64,000 nt of DNA. Source: Hippophae tibetana (taxonomy: Eukaryota; Streptophyta; Magnoliopsida; Rosales; Elaeagnaceae). Made by a program: the position numbers and the translations under genes. The first letter of the stretch is position 1, and each line of letters begins with the position of its first letter. This document shows, one piece after another, positions 13,201 through 26,828 of this stretch. Below the pieces are notes generated by a model, which made no database searches, had not been told where the DNA came from, and saw nothing but the letters and a program-made list of their open reading frames with translations. The stretch is taken from the NCBI GenBank assembly GCA_037013495.1, contig CM072810.1:75562449-75626448 (forward strand), read 5' to 3'.

Positions 13201-15537
13201 GTTATACTCTTCACAGTATTAAAAAAGGAAAATTTGATAAATAAGAATTCCAACTTTAAACGGCCATAACTTTTGACTCGTACACCGAAATTACTATTAA
13301 AATATTAAGTTAGAACTTGTAACGATTCCTATAATCTTATCTACGTGGCAGAAGAACCTCATTTTTTGAACACAAATTCTACCGTTTACATCACCTACCG
13401 AGGTTTTAAAATTTTTTGTCGCATATATTCTTCTTTTGTTTTTGCTTTGGATTTTGTTCAATGAAACTATAACGAATATTGAGGTGCCGACCAAAAGTGT
13501 GTTTACAAAAATTCTAAATATTTTCAATATCAATCAAATATTCTCATGGTCATATAAATATACTCATTATCCTTCACAATTTATTTTTTTGGAAAATAAA
13601 ATTGAAAGATTAATTTTCGAAGCCATTTACGTAGAGCTATTTTCTTTTTTTACTAAATTGTTAAATTTAATATGTCTTATTTTTCATTATTATTTTTATG
13701 CTTTTTTTCTTCACGGATGGATTATGCACATTACACAACAAAATAGCCACATTAAAGTTGCATTATGTCTAAGGGTTTGTTCCGTATAAAAGAAAATAGT
13801 AGCCTTGTGATGGAGGAAGAACTAATAACATTTATGAAATTATTTTTTAGGAAGATTATTGCTTTTCTTTCTGGAGTTCTTGGTTGAATGCTCGAATTCG
13901 ACATATCAAAAGAAGTGATCATCCTTTTTGCCATCACAAGGTTGGGGTATTATGGACTTGTTGATGTTGTTTTTGTCTGTGGATTTCGTTTCGTATTTAT
14001 TTTTGAAACCATTGTATCTTCTTCTTGACCTTTATTTCAATGTTCAATCTATCTTTGTTCTTCATAAAAAAAAGAGTAGGAAAAAGAAGATGGGTTATAC
14101 TCTTCACAGTATTAAAAAAGGAAAATTTGATAAATAAGAATTCCAACTTTAAACGGCCATAACTTTTGACTCGTACACCGAAATTACTATTAAAATATTA
14201 AGTTAGAACTTGTAACGATTCCTATAATCTTATCTACGTGGCAGAAGAACCTCATTTTTTGAACACAAATTCTACCGTTTACATCACCTACCGAGGTTTT
14301 AAAATTTTTGTCGCATATATTCCTCTTTTGTTTTTGCTTTGGATTTTGTTCAATGAAACTATAACGAATATTGAGGTGCCGACCAAAAGTGTGTTTACAA
14401 AAATTCTAAATATTTTCAATATCTATCAAATATTCTCATGGTCATATAAATATACTCATTATCCTTCACAATTTATTTTTTTGGAAAATAAAATTGAAAG
14501 ATTAGTTTTCGAAGCCATTTAAGTAGAGCTATTTTCTTTTTTTACTAAATTGTTAAATTTAATATGTCTTATTTTTCATTATTATTTTTATGCTTTTTTT
14601 CTTCACGGATGGATTATGCACATTACACAACAAAATAGCCACATTAAAGTTGCATTATGTCTAAGGGTTTGTTCCGTATAAAAGAAAATAGTAGCCTTGT
14701 GATGGAGGAAGAACTAATAACATTTATGAAATTATTTTTTAGGAAGATTATTGCTTTTCTTTCTGGAGTTCTTGGTTGAATGCTCGAATTCGACATATCA
14801 AAAGAAGTGATCATCGTTTTTGCCATCACAAGGTTGGGGTATTATGGACTTGTTGATGTTGTTTTTGTCTGTGGATTTCGTTTCGTATTTATTTTTGAAA
14901 CCATTGTATCTTCTTCTTGACCTTTATTTCATTGTTCAATCTATCTTTGTTCTTCATAAAAAAAAGAGTAGGAAAAAGAAGATGGGTTATACTCTTCACA
15001 GTATTAAAAAAGGAAAATTTGATAAATAAGAATTCCAACTTTAAACGGCCATAAGTTTTGACTCGTACACCGAAATTACTATTAAAATATTAAGTTAGAA
15101 CTTGTAACGATTCCTATAATCTTATCTACGTGGCAGAAGAACCTCATTTTTTGAACACAAATTCTACCGTTTACATCACCTACCGAGGTTTTAAAATTTT
15201 TGTCGCATATATTCATCTTTTGTTTTTGCTTTGGATTTTGTTCAATGAAACTATAACGAATATTGAGGTGCCGACCAAAAGTGTGTTTACAAAAATTCTA
15301 AATATTTTCAATATCAATCAAATATTCTCATGGTCATATAAATATACTCATTATCCTTCACAATTTATTTTTTTGGAAAATAAAATTGAAAGATTAGTTT
15401 TCGAAGCCATTTACGTAGAGCTATTTTCTTTTTTTACTAAATTGTTAAATTTAATATGTCTTATTTTTCATTATTATTTTTATGCATTTTTTTTCTTCAC
15501 GGATGGATTATGCACATTACACAACAAAATAGCCACA
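10182..15537 (+). repeat. Tandem duplication of a 2,677-bp trimer
   Basis: Monomers at 10182, 11075 and 11967 reappear in the same order at 12859, 13752 and 14644. Shared private variants include an extra T in 'aaaattttttgtcgc' (about 10735 and 13412) and the marker monomer at 11967 and 14644 with 'catcgtttttgcc', 'ataagttttgac' and 'attcatctttt'. The marker monomer also occurs once earlier at 8398. The second copy differs by a C at 15405 where the first has T at 12728, and by a 2-bp longer tract near 15486. Confidence 0.85.
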
Positions 15538-15989
15538 TTAAAGTTGCATTATGTCTAAGGGTTTGTTCCGTATAAAAGAAAATAGTAGCCTTGTGATGGA
15601 GGAAGAACTAATAACATTTATGAAATTATTTTTTAGGAAGATTATTGCTTTTCTTTCTGGAGTTCTTGGTTGAATGCTCGAATTCGACATATCAAAAGAA
15701 GTGATCATCCTTTTTGCCATCACAAGGTTGGGGTATTATGGACTTGTTGATGTTGTTTTTGTCTGTGGATTTCGTTTCGTATTTATTTTTGAAACCATTG
15801 TATCTTCTTCTTGACCTTTATTTCATTGTTCAATCTATCTTTGTTCTTCATAAAAAAAAGAGTAGGAAAAAGAAGATGGGTTATACTCTTCACAGTATTA
15901 AAAAAGGAAAATTTGATAAATAAGAATTCCAACTTTAAACGGCCATAACTTTTGACTCGTACACCGAAATTACTATTAAAATATTAAGT

Positions 15990-18900
15990 TAGAACTTGTA
16001 ACGATTCCTATAATCTTATCTACTCGGCAGAAGAACCTCATTTTTTGAACACAAATTCTGCCGTTTACATCACCTACCGAGGTTTTAAAGTTTTTATCGC
16101 ATATATTCCTCTCTTTTTTTGCTTTGGATTTTGTTCAATGAAACTATAACGAATATTGAGGTTTTAACCGAAAGTGTGTTTACAAATATTCTAAATATTT
16201 TCAATATCAATCAAATATTCTCATGATCATATAAATATACTCATTATCCTTCACAATTTAGTTTTTTGGAATATAAAATTGAAAGATTAGTTTTCGAAGC
16301 CATTTACGTATAGCGATTTTCTTTTTTACTGATTGTTAAATTTAATATGTCTTATTTTCATTATTATTTTTATGCTTTTTTTCTTCACGGATGGATTATG
16401 AACATTACACAACAAAATAGCCACATTAAAGTTGCATTATGTCTAAGGGTTTGTTCCGTATAAAAGAAAATAGTAGCCTTGTGATGGAGGAAGAACTAAT
16501 AACATTTATGAAATTATTTTTTAGGAAGATTATTGCTTTTCTTTCTGGAGTTCTTGGTTGAATGATAGAATTCGACATATTAAAAGAAGTGATCATCCTT
16601 TTTGCCATCACAAGGTTGGGGTATTATGGACTTGTTGATGTTGTTTTTTTCTGTGGATTTCGTTTCGTATTTATTTTTGAAACCATTGTATCTTCTTCTT
16701 GACCTTTATTTCATTGTTCAATCTATCTTTGTTCTTCATAAAAAAAAGAGTAGGAAAAAGAAGATGGGTTATACTCTTCACATTATTAAAAAAGGAAAAT
16801 TTGATAAATAAGAATTCAAACTTTAAACGGCCATAACTTTTGACTCGTACACCGAAATTACTATTAAAATATTAAGTTAGAACTTGTAACGATTCCTATA
16901 ATCTTATCTACGTGGCAGAAGACCCTCATTTTTTGAACACAAATTCTACCGTTTACATCACCTACCGAGGTTTTAAAATTTTTGTCGCATATATTCCTCT
17001 TTTGTTTTGCTTTGGATTTTGTTCAATGAAACTATAACGAATATTAAGGTGCCGACCAAAAGTGTGTTTACAAAAATTCTAAATATTTTCAATATCTATC
17101 AAATATTCTCATGGTCATATAAATATACTCAATATCCTTCACAATTTATTTTTTTGGAAAATAAAATTGAAAGATTAGTTTTTCGAAGCCATTTACGTAG
17201 AGCTATTTTCTTTTTTTACTAAATTGTTAAATTTAATATGTCTTATTTTTCATTATTATTTTTATGCTTTTTTTCTTCCCGGATGGATTATGAACATTAC
17301 ACAACAAAATAGCCACATTAAAGTTGTATTATGTCTAAGGGTTTGTTCCGTATAAAAGAAAATAGTAGCCTTGTGATGGAGGAAGAACTAATAACATTTA
17401 TGAAATTATTTTTTAGGAAGATTATTGCTTTTCTTTCTGGAGTTCTTGGTTGAATGCTCGAATTCGACATATCAAAAGAAGTGATTATCCTTTTTGCCAT
17501 CACAAGGTTGGGGTATTATGGACTTGTTGATGTTGTTTTTGTCTGTGGATTTCGTTTCATATTTATTTTTAAAACCATTGTATCTTCTTCTTGACCTTTA
17601 TTTCAATGTTTAATCAATCTTTGTTCTTCATAAAAAAAAGAGTAGGAAAAAGAAGATGGGTTATACTCGTCACAGTATTAAAAATGGAAAATTTGATAAA
17701 TAAGAATTCCAACTTTTAACGACCATAACTTTTGACTCGTACCGCGAAATTACGATTATAATATATCAAGTTAGAACTTGTAATGATTCCTATAATGTTA
17801 TCTACGTGCCAGAAGAACCTCATTTCTTGAACGCAAATTCTCCCATTTACATCACATACCGAGGTTTTAAAGTTTTTGTCGCATATATTCCTTTTTATTT
17901 GCTTTGGATTTTGTTCAATGCAATTATAACGTATATTGATGTGCCAACCAAAAGTGTGTTTAAAAATATTCTAAATATTTTCAATATCTATCAAATATTC
18001 TCATGATCATATAAATATACTCATTATCCTTCACAATTTAGTTTTTGGGAATATAAAATTGAAAGATTAGTTTTCGAAGCCATTTACGTATAGCGATTTT
18101 CTTTTTTACTGATTGTTAAATTTAATATGTCTTAATTTTCATTATTATTTTTATGCTTTTTTTCTTCACGAAAGGATTATGAACATTACACAACAAAATA
18201 GCCACATTAAAGTTGCATTATGTCTAAGGGTTTGTTCCGTATAAAAGAAAATAGTAGCCTTGTGATGGAGGAAGAACTAATAACATTTATGAAATTATTT
18301 TTTAGGAAGATTATTGCTTTTCTTTCTGGAGTTCTTGGTTGAATGCTCGAATTCGACATATCAAAAGAAGTGATCATCCTTTTTGCCATCACAAGGTTGG
18401 GGTATTATGGACTTGTTGATGTTGTTTTTGTCTGTGGATTTCGTTTCGTATTTATTTTTGAAACCATTGTATCTTCTTCTTGACCTTTATTTCAATGTTC
18501 AATCTATCTTTGTTCTTCATAAAAAAAAGAGTAGGAAAAAGAAGATGGGTTATACTCTTCACAGTATTAAAAAAGGAAAATTTGATAAATAAGAATTCCA
18601 ACTTTAAACGGCCATAACTTTTGACTCGTACACCGAAATTACTATTAAAATATTAAGTTAGAACTTGTAATGATTCCTATAATGTTATCTACGTGCTAGA
18701 AGAACCTCATTTCTTGAACGCAAATTCTCCCATTTACATCACATACCGAGGTTTTAAAGTTTTTGTCGCATATATTCCTTTTTATTTGCTTTGGATTTTG
18801 TTCAATGCAATTATAACGTATATTGATGTGCCAACAAAAAGTGTGTTTAAAAATATTCTAAATATTTTCAATATCTATCAAATATTCTCATGATCATATA

Positions 18901-19621
18901 AATATACTCATTATCCTTCACAATTTAGTTTTTGGGAATATAAAATTGAAAGATTAGTTTTCGAAGCCATTTACGTATAGCGATTTTCTTTTTTACTGAT
19001 TGTTAAATTTAATATGTCTCATTTTTCATTATTATTTTTATGCTTTTTTTCTTCACGGATGGATTATGAACATTACACAACAAAATAGCCACATTAAAGT
19101 TGTATTATGTCTAAGGGTTTGTTCCATATAAAAGAAAATAGTAGCCTTGTGATGGAGGAAGAACTAATAACATTTATGAAATTATTTTTTAGGAAGATTA
19201 TTGCTTTTCTTTCTGGAGTTCTTGGTTGAATGCTCGAATTCGACATATCAAAAGAAGTGATCATCCTTTTTGCCATCACAAGGTTGGGGTATTATGGACT
19301 TGTTGATGTTGTTTTTGTCTGTGGATTTCGTTTCATATTTATTTTTAAAACCATTGTATCTTCTTCTTGACCTTTATTTCAATGTTTAATCAATCTTTGT
19401 TCTTCATAAAAAAAAGAGTAGGAAAAAGAAGATGGGTTATACTCGTCACAGTATTAAAAATGGAAAATTTGATAAATAAGAATTCCAACTTTTAACGACC
19501 ATAACTTTTGACTCGTACCGCGAAATTACGATTATAATATATCAAGTTAGAACTTGTAATGATTCCTATAATGTTATCTACGTGCCAGAAGAACCTCATT
19601 TCTTGAACGCAAATTCTCCCA
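15990..19621 (+). repeat. Mixed monomers with a 1,776-bp dimer (zone 3)
   Basis: Homogeneity ends at a 'ctcggcag' head near 16022. The following monomers are of different types. Those at 17318 and 19094 share 'gttgtattatg', 'gtttcatattt' and 'tttttaaaacc', and are separated by a different monomer at 18207, so a dimer is repeated at a period of 1,776 bp. One monomer carries a unique cluster of changes near 16160 ('gaggttttaacc' where relatives have 'gaggtgccaacc'). Confidence 0.75.
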
Positions 19622-22600
19622 TTTACATCACATACCGAGGTTTTAAAGTTTTTGTCGCATATATTCCTTTTTATTTGCTTTGGATTTTGTTCAATGCAAT
19701 TATAACGTATATTGATGTGCCAACCAAAAGTGTGTTTAAAAATATTCTAAATATTTTCAATATCTATCAAATATTCTCATGATCATATAAATATACTCAT
19801 TATCCTTCACAATTTAGTTTTTGGGAATATAAAATTGAAAGATTAGTTTTCGAAGCCATTTACGTAGAGCTATTTTCTTTTTTTACTAAATTGTTAAATT
19901 TAATATGTCTTATTTTTCATTATTATTTTTATGCTTTTTTTCTTCCCGGATGGATTATGCACATTACACAACTAAATAGCCACATTATAGTTGCATTAGA
20001 TCTAAGGGTTTGTTCCTTATAAAAGAAAATAGTAGCCTTGTGATGGAGGAAGAGCTTATAACATTTATGAAATTATTTTTAGGAATATTATTTCTTTTCT
20101 TTCTGGAGTTCTTGATTTAATGCTCGAATTCGAAATATCAAAAGAAGTGAAAATCCTTTTTGCCATCACAAGGTTAGGGTATTATGGACTTGTTGATGTT
20201 GTTTTTGTTGTGGATTTCGTTTCGTATTTATTTTTGAAACCATTGTATCTTCTTCTTGACCTTTATTTCAATGTTCAATCTATCTTTGTTCTTCATAAAA
20301 AAAAGAGTAGGTAAAAGAAGATGGGTAAAACTCTTCACAGTATTAAAAAAGGAAATTTTGATAAATAAGAATTCCAACTTTAAACGGCCATAACTTTTGA
20401 CTCGTACACCGAAATTACTATTATAATATATCAAGTTAGAAATTGTAACGATTCCTATAATCTTATCTACTCGGCAGAAGAACCTCATTTTTTGAACACA
20501 AATTCTGCCGTTTACCTCACCTACCGAGGTTTTAAAGTTTTTATCGCATATATTCCTCTCTTTTTTTGCTTTGGATTTTGTTCAATGAAACTATAACGAA
20601 TATTGGGGTGCCACCCAAAAGTGTGTTTACAATAGTTCTAAATATTTTCAATATCTATCAAATATTCTCATGATCATATAAATATACTCATTATCCTTCA
20701 CAATTTAATTTTTTGGAAAACAAAATTGAAAGATTAGTTTTCGAAGCCATTTATGTAGAGCTATTTTCTTTTTTTACTAAATTGTTAAATTTAATATGTC
20801 TTATTTTTCATTATTATTTTTATGCTTTTTTTCTTCACGGATGGATTATGCACATTACACAACTAAATAGCCATATTAAAGTTGCATTACGTCTAAGGGT
20901 TTGTTCCATATAAAAGAAAATAGTAGCCTTGTGATGGAGGAAGAGCTGATAACATTTATGAAATTATTTTTTAGGAAGATTATTGCTTTTCTTTCTGGAG
21001 TTCTTGATTTAATGCTCGATTTCGAAATATCAAAAAAAGTGATCATCATTTTTGCCATCACAAGGTTGGGGTATTATGGACTTGTTGATGTTGTTTTTGT
21101 TGTGGATTTCGTTTCGTATCTATTTTTGAAACCATTGTATCTTCTTCTTGACCTTTATTTCAATGTTCAATCTATCTTTGTTCTTCATAAAAAAAGAGTA
21201 GGTAAAAGAAGATGCGTTATACTCTTCACAGTATTAAAAAAGGAAAATTTGATAAATAAGAATTCCAACTTTAAACGACCATAACTTTGGACTCGTACCG
21301 CGAAATTACTATTATAATATATCAAGTAAGAACTTGTAACGATTCCTATAATATTATCTACGTGGCAGAAGAACCTCATTTTTTGAACGCAAATTCTCCC
21401 ATTTACATCACATACCGAGGTTTTAAAGTTTTTGTCGCATATATTCCTTTTTTTTTGCTTTGGATTTTGTTTAATGCAATTATAACGAATATTGAGGTGC
21501 CGACCAAAAGTGTGTTTAAAAATATTCTAAATATTTTCAATATCTATCAAATATTCTCATGATCATATAAATATACTCATTATCCTTCACAATTTAGTTT
21601 TTTGGAATATAAAATTGAATGATTAGTTTTCGAAGCCATTTACGTATATTGATTTTCTTTTTTACTGATTGTTAAATTTAATATGTCTCATTTTTCATTA
21701 TTATTTTTATGCTTTTTTTCTTCACGGATGGATTATGAACATTACACAACAAAATAGCCACATTAAAGTTGCATTATGTCTAAGGGTTTGTTCCGTATAA
21801 AAGAAAATAGTAGCCTTGTGATGGAGGAAGAACTAATAACATTTATGAAATTATTTTTTAGGAAGATTATTGCTTTTCTTTCTGGAGTTCTTGGTTGAAT
21901 GCTCGAATTCGACTTATCAAAAGAAGTGATCATCCTTTTTGCCATCACAAGTTGGGGTATTATGGATTTGTTGTTGTTGTTTTTGTCTGTGGATTTCGTT
22001 TCGTATTTCTTTTTGAAACCATTGTATCTTCTTCTTGACCTTTATTTCAATGTTCAATCTATCTTTGTTCTTCATAAAAAAAAGAGTAGGAAAAAGAAGA
22101 TGGGTTATACTCTTCACAATATTAAAAAAGGAAAATTTGATAAATAAGAATTCCAACTTTAAACGGCCATAACTTTTGACTCGTACACCGAAATTACTAT
22201 TAAAATATTAAGTTACAACTTGTAACGATTCCTATAATCTTATCTACGTGGCAGAAGAACCTCATTTTTCGAACACAAATTCTGCCGTTTACATAACCTA
22301 CCGGGGTTTTAAAATTTTTGTCGCATATATTACTCTTTGTTTTTTGGTTTGGATTTTGTTCAATGAAACTATAACGAATATTGAGGTTCCGACAAAAAGT
22401 GTGTTTACAAATATTCTAAATATTTTCAATATCTATCAAATATTCTCATGATCATATAAATATACTCATTATCCTTCACAATTTAGTTTTTGGGAATATA
22501 AAATTGAAAGATTAGTTTTCGAAGCCATTTATGTATAGCGATTTTCTTTTTTACTGATTGTTAAATTTAATATGTCTTAATTTTCATTATTATTTTTATG

Positions 22601-23267
22601 CTTTTTTTCTTCACGGAAGGATTATGAACATTACACAACAAAATAGCCACATTAAAGTTGCATTATGTCTAAGGGTTTGTTCCGTATAAAAGAAAATAGT
22701 AGCCTTGTGATGGAGGAAGAACTAATAACATTTATGAAATTATTTTTTAGGAAGATTATTGCTTTTCTTTCTGGAGTTCTTGGTTGAATGATAGAATTCG
22801 ACATATTAAAAGAAGTGATCATCCTTTTTGCCATCACAAGGTTGGGGTATTATGGACTTGTTGATGTTGTTTTTGTCTGTGGATTTCGTTTCGTATTTAT
22901 TTTTGAAACCATTGTATCTTCTTCTTGACCTTTATTTCAATGTTTAATCAATCTTTGTTCTTCATAAAAAAAAAAGAGTAGGAAAAAGAAGATGGGTTAT
23001 ACTCTTCACAGTATTAAAAATGGAAAATTTGATAAATAAGAATTCCAACTTTAAACGACCATAAATTTTGACTCGTACCGCGAAATTACTATTATAATAT
23101 ATCAAGTTAGAACTTGTAATGATTCCTATAATCTTATCTACGTGGCAGAAGAACCTCATTTCTTGAACGCAAATTCTGCCGTTTACATCACATACCGAGG
23201 TTTTAAAGTTTTTGTCGCATATATTCCTTTTTATTTGCTTTGGATTTTGTTCAATGCAATTATAACG
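19622..23267 (+). repeat. 3,560-bp tetramer, copy 1
   Basis: Four monomers (landmarks 19985, 20876, 21763, 22652) of four distinct variant types. The stretch aligns with 23182-26828 at a constant offset of 3,560 bp, rising to 3,561 after a one-T difference in a homopolymer near 21448. The first monomer has the rare form 'cattatagttgcattagatct', which creates an AGATCT site. The second carries 'atgctcgatttcg' in place of the second GAATTC. Confidence 0.88.
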
Positions 23268-26200
23268 TATATTGATGTGCCAACCAAAAGTGTGTTTAAA
23301 AATATTCTAAATATTTTCAATATCTATCAAATATTCTCATGATCATATAAATATACTCATTATCCTTCACAATTTAGTTTTTGGGAATATAAAATTGAAA
23401 GATTAGTTTTCGAAGCCATTTACGTAGAGCTATTTTCTTTTTTTACTAAATTGTTAAATTTAATATGTCTTATTTTTCATTATTATTTTTATGCTTTTTT
23501 TCTTCCCGGATGGATTATGCACATTACACAACTAAATAGCCACATTATAGTTGCATTAGATCTAAGGGTTTGTTCCTTATAAAAGAAAATAGTAGCCTTG
23601 TGATGGAGGAAGAGCTTATAACATTTATGAAATTATTTTTAGGAATATTATTTCTTTTCTTTCTGGAGTTCTTGATTTAATGCTCGAATTCGAAATATCA
23701 AAAGAAGTGAAAATCCTTTTTGCCATCACAAGGTTAGGGTATTATGGACTTGTTGATGTTGTTTTTGTTGTGGATTTCGTTTCGTATTTATTTTTGAAAC
23801 CATTGTATCTTCTTCTTGACCTTTATTTCAATGTTCAATCTATCTTTGTTCTTCATAAAAAAAAGAGTAGGTAAAAGAAGATGGGTAAAACTCTTCACAG
23901 TATTAAAAAAGGAAATTTTGATAAATAAGAATTCCAACTTTAAACGGCCATAACTTTTGACTCGTACACCGAAATTACTATTATAATATATCAAGTTAGA
24001 AATTGTAACGATTCCTATAATCTTATCTACTCGGCAGAAGAACCTCATTTTTTGAACACAAATTCTGCCGTTTACCTCACCTACCGAGGTTTTAAAGTTT
24101 TTATCGCATATATTCCTCTCTTTTTTTGCTTTGGATTTTGTTCAATGAAACTATAACGAATATTGGGGTGCCACCCAAAAGTGTGTTTACAATAGTTCTA
24201 AATATTTTCAATATCTATCAAATATTCTCATGATCATATAAATATACTCATTATCCTTCACAATTTAATTTTTTGGAAAACAAAATTGAAAGATTAGTTT
24301 TCGAAGCCATTTATGTAGAGCTATTTTCTTTTTTTACTAAATTGTTAAATTTAATATGTCTTATTTTTCATTATTATTTTTATGCTTTTTTTCTTCACGG
24401 ATGGATTATGCACATTACACAACTAAATAGCCATATTAAAGTTGCATTACGTCTAAGGGTTTGTTCCATATAAAAGAAAATAGTAGCCTTGTGATGGAGG
24501 AAGAGCTGATAACATTTATGAAATTATTTTTTAGGAAGATTATTGCTTTTCTTTCTGGAGTTCTTGATTTAATGCTCGATTTCGAAATATCAAAAAAAGT
24601 GATCATCATTTTTGCCATCACAAGGTTGGAGTATTATGGACTTGTTGATGTTGTTTTTGTTGTGGATTTCGTTTCGTATCTATTTTTGAAACCATTGTAT
24701 CTTCTTCTTGACCTTTATTTCAATGTTCAATCTATCTTTGTTCTTCATAAAAAAAGAGTAGGTAAAAGAAGATGCGTTATACTCTTCACAGTATTAAAAA
24801 AGGAAAATTTGATAAATAAGAATTCCAACTTTAAACGACCATAACTTTGGACTCGTACCGCGAAATTACTATTATAATATATCAAGTAAGAACTTGTAAC
24901 GATTCCTATAATATTATCTACGTGGCAGAAGAACCTCATTTTTTGAACGCAAATTCTCCCATTTACATCACATACCGAGGTTTTAAAGTTTTTGTCGCAT
25001 ATATTCCTTTTTTTTTTGCTTTGGATTTTGTTTAATGCAATTATAACGAATATTGAGGTGCCGACCAAAAGTGTGTTTAAAAATATTCTAAATATTTTCA
25101 ATATCTATCAAATATTCTCATGATCATATAAATATACTCATTATCCTTCACAATTTAGTTTTTTGGAATATAAAATTGAATGATTAGTTTTCGAAGCCAT
25201 TTACGTATATTGATTTTCTTTTTTACTGATTGTTAAATTTAATATGTCTCATTTTTCATTATTATTTTTATGCTTTTTTTCTTCACGGATGGATTATGAA
25301 CATTACACAACAAAATAGCCACATTAAAGTTGCATTATGTCTAAGGGTTTGTTCCGTATAAAAGAAAATAGTAGCCTTGTGATGGAGGAAGAACTAATAA
25401 CATTTATGAAATTATTTTTTAGGAAGATTATTGCTTTTCTTTCTGGAGTTCTTGGTTGAATGCTCGAATTCGACTTATCAAAAGAAGTGATCATCCTTTT
25501 TGCCATCACAAGTTGGGGTATTATGGATTTGTTGTTGTTGTTTTTGTCTGTGGATTTCGTTTCGTATTTCTTTTTGAAACCATTGTATCTTCTTCTTGAC
25601 CTTTATTTCAATGTTCAATCTATCTTTGTTCTTCATAAAAAAAAGAGTAGGAAAAAGAAGATGGGTTATACTCTTCACAATATTAAAAAAGGAAAATTTG
25701 ATAAATAAGAATTCCAACTTTAAACGGCCATAACTTTTGACTCGTACACCGAAATTACTATTAAAATATTAAGTTACAACTTGTAACGATTCCTATAATC
25801 TTATCTACGTGGCAGAAGAACCTCATTTTTCGAACACAAATTCTGCCGTTTACATAACCTACCGGGGTTTTAAAATTTTTGTCGCATATATTACTCTTTG
25901 TTTTTTGGTTTGGATTTTGTTCAATGAAACTATAACGAATATTGAGGTTCCGACAAAAAGTGTGTTTACAAATATTCTAAATATTTTCAATATCTATCAA
26001 ATATTCTCATGATCATATAAATATACTCATTATCCTTCACAATTTAGTTTTTGGGAATATAAAATTGAAAGATTAGTTTTCGAAGCCATTTATGTATAGC
26101 GATTTTCTTTTTTACTGATTGTTAAATTTAATATGTCTTAATTTTCATTATTATTTTTATGCTTTTTTTCTTCACGGAAGGATTATGAACATTACACAAC

Positions 26201-26828
26201 AAAATAGCCACATTAAAGTTGCATTATGTCTAAGGGTTTGTTCCGTATAAAAGAAAATAGTAGCCTTGTGATGGAGGAAGAACTAATAACATTTATGAAA
26301 TTATTTTTTAGGAAGATTATTGCTTTTCTTTCTGGAGTTCTTGGTTGAATGATAGAATTCGACATATTAAAAGAAGTGATCATCCTTTTTGCCATCACAA
26401 GGTTGGGGTATTATGGACTTGTTGATGTTGTTTTTGTCTGTGGATTTCGTTTCGTATTTATTTTTGAAACCATTGTATCTTCTTCTTGACCTTTATTTCA
26501 ATGTTTAATCAATCTTTGTTCTTCATAAAAAAAAAAGAGTAGGAAAAAGAAGATGGGTTATACTCTTCACAGTATTAAAAATGGAAAATTTGATAAATAA
26601 GAATTCCAACTTTAAACGACCATAAATTTTGACTCGTACCGCGAAATTACTATTATAATATATCAAGTTAGAACTTGTAATGATTCCTATAATCTTATCT
26701 ACGTGGCAGAAGAACCTCATTTCTTGAACGCAAATTCTGCCGTTTACATCACATACCGAGGTTTTAAAGTTTTTGTCGCATATATTCCTTTTTATTTGCT
26801 TTGGATTTTGTTCAATGCAATTATAACG
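23182..26828 (+). repeat. 3,560-bp tetramer, copy 2
   Basis: Nearly identical repeat of the preceding segment. The differences I found are an A at 24630 (G in copy 1) and one extra T near 25008. The start overlaps the end of copy 1 by the stretch in which the exchange must have taken place. Copy 2 stops matching at 26829, where 'aacgaatattgaggtg' replaces 'aacgtatattgatgtg'. Confidence 0.88.

Larger units (their letters stand above)
4440..15990 (+). repeat. Homogenised block of one variant (zone 2)
   Basis: About 13 successive monomers share diagnostic bases: 'tctaccgttta', 'ctcatggtcat' in place of 'ctcatgatcat', and mostly 892-bp spacing. Translations of several neighbouring monomers are identical over long stretches. 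One further monomer of the type lies apart at about 16800-17240. The block is a recent local expansion, inferred from its low internal divergence. Confidence 0.85.

Noticed and set aside
20901-21284. Plus-strand 127-codon frame (also 24461-24844) as a gene
   Set aside because: It starts at TTG; the first ATG is at 20934. The region is the same satellite sequence that is broken by stops in most other monomers. I recognise no domain.
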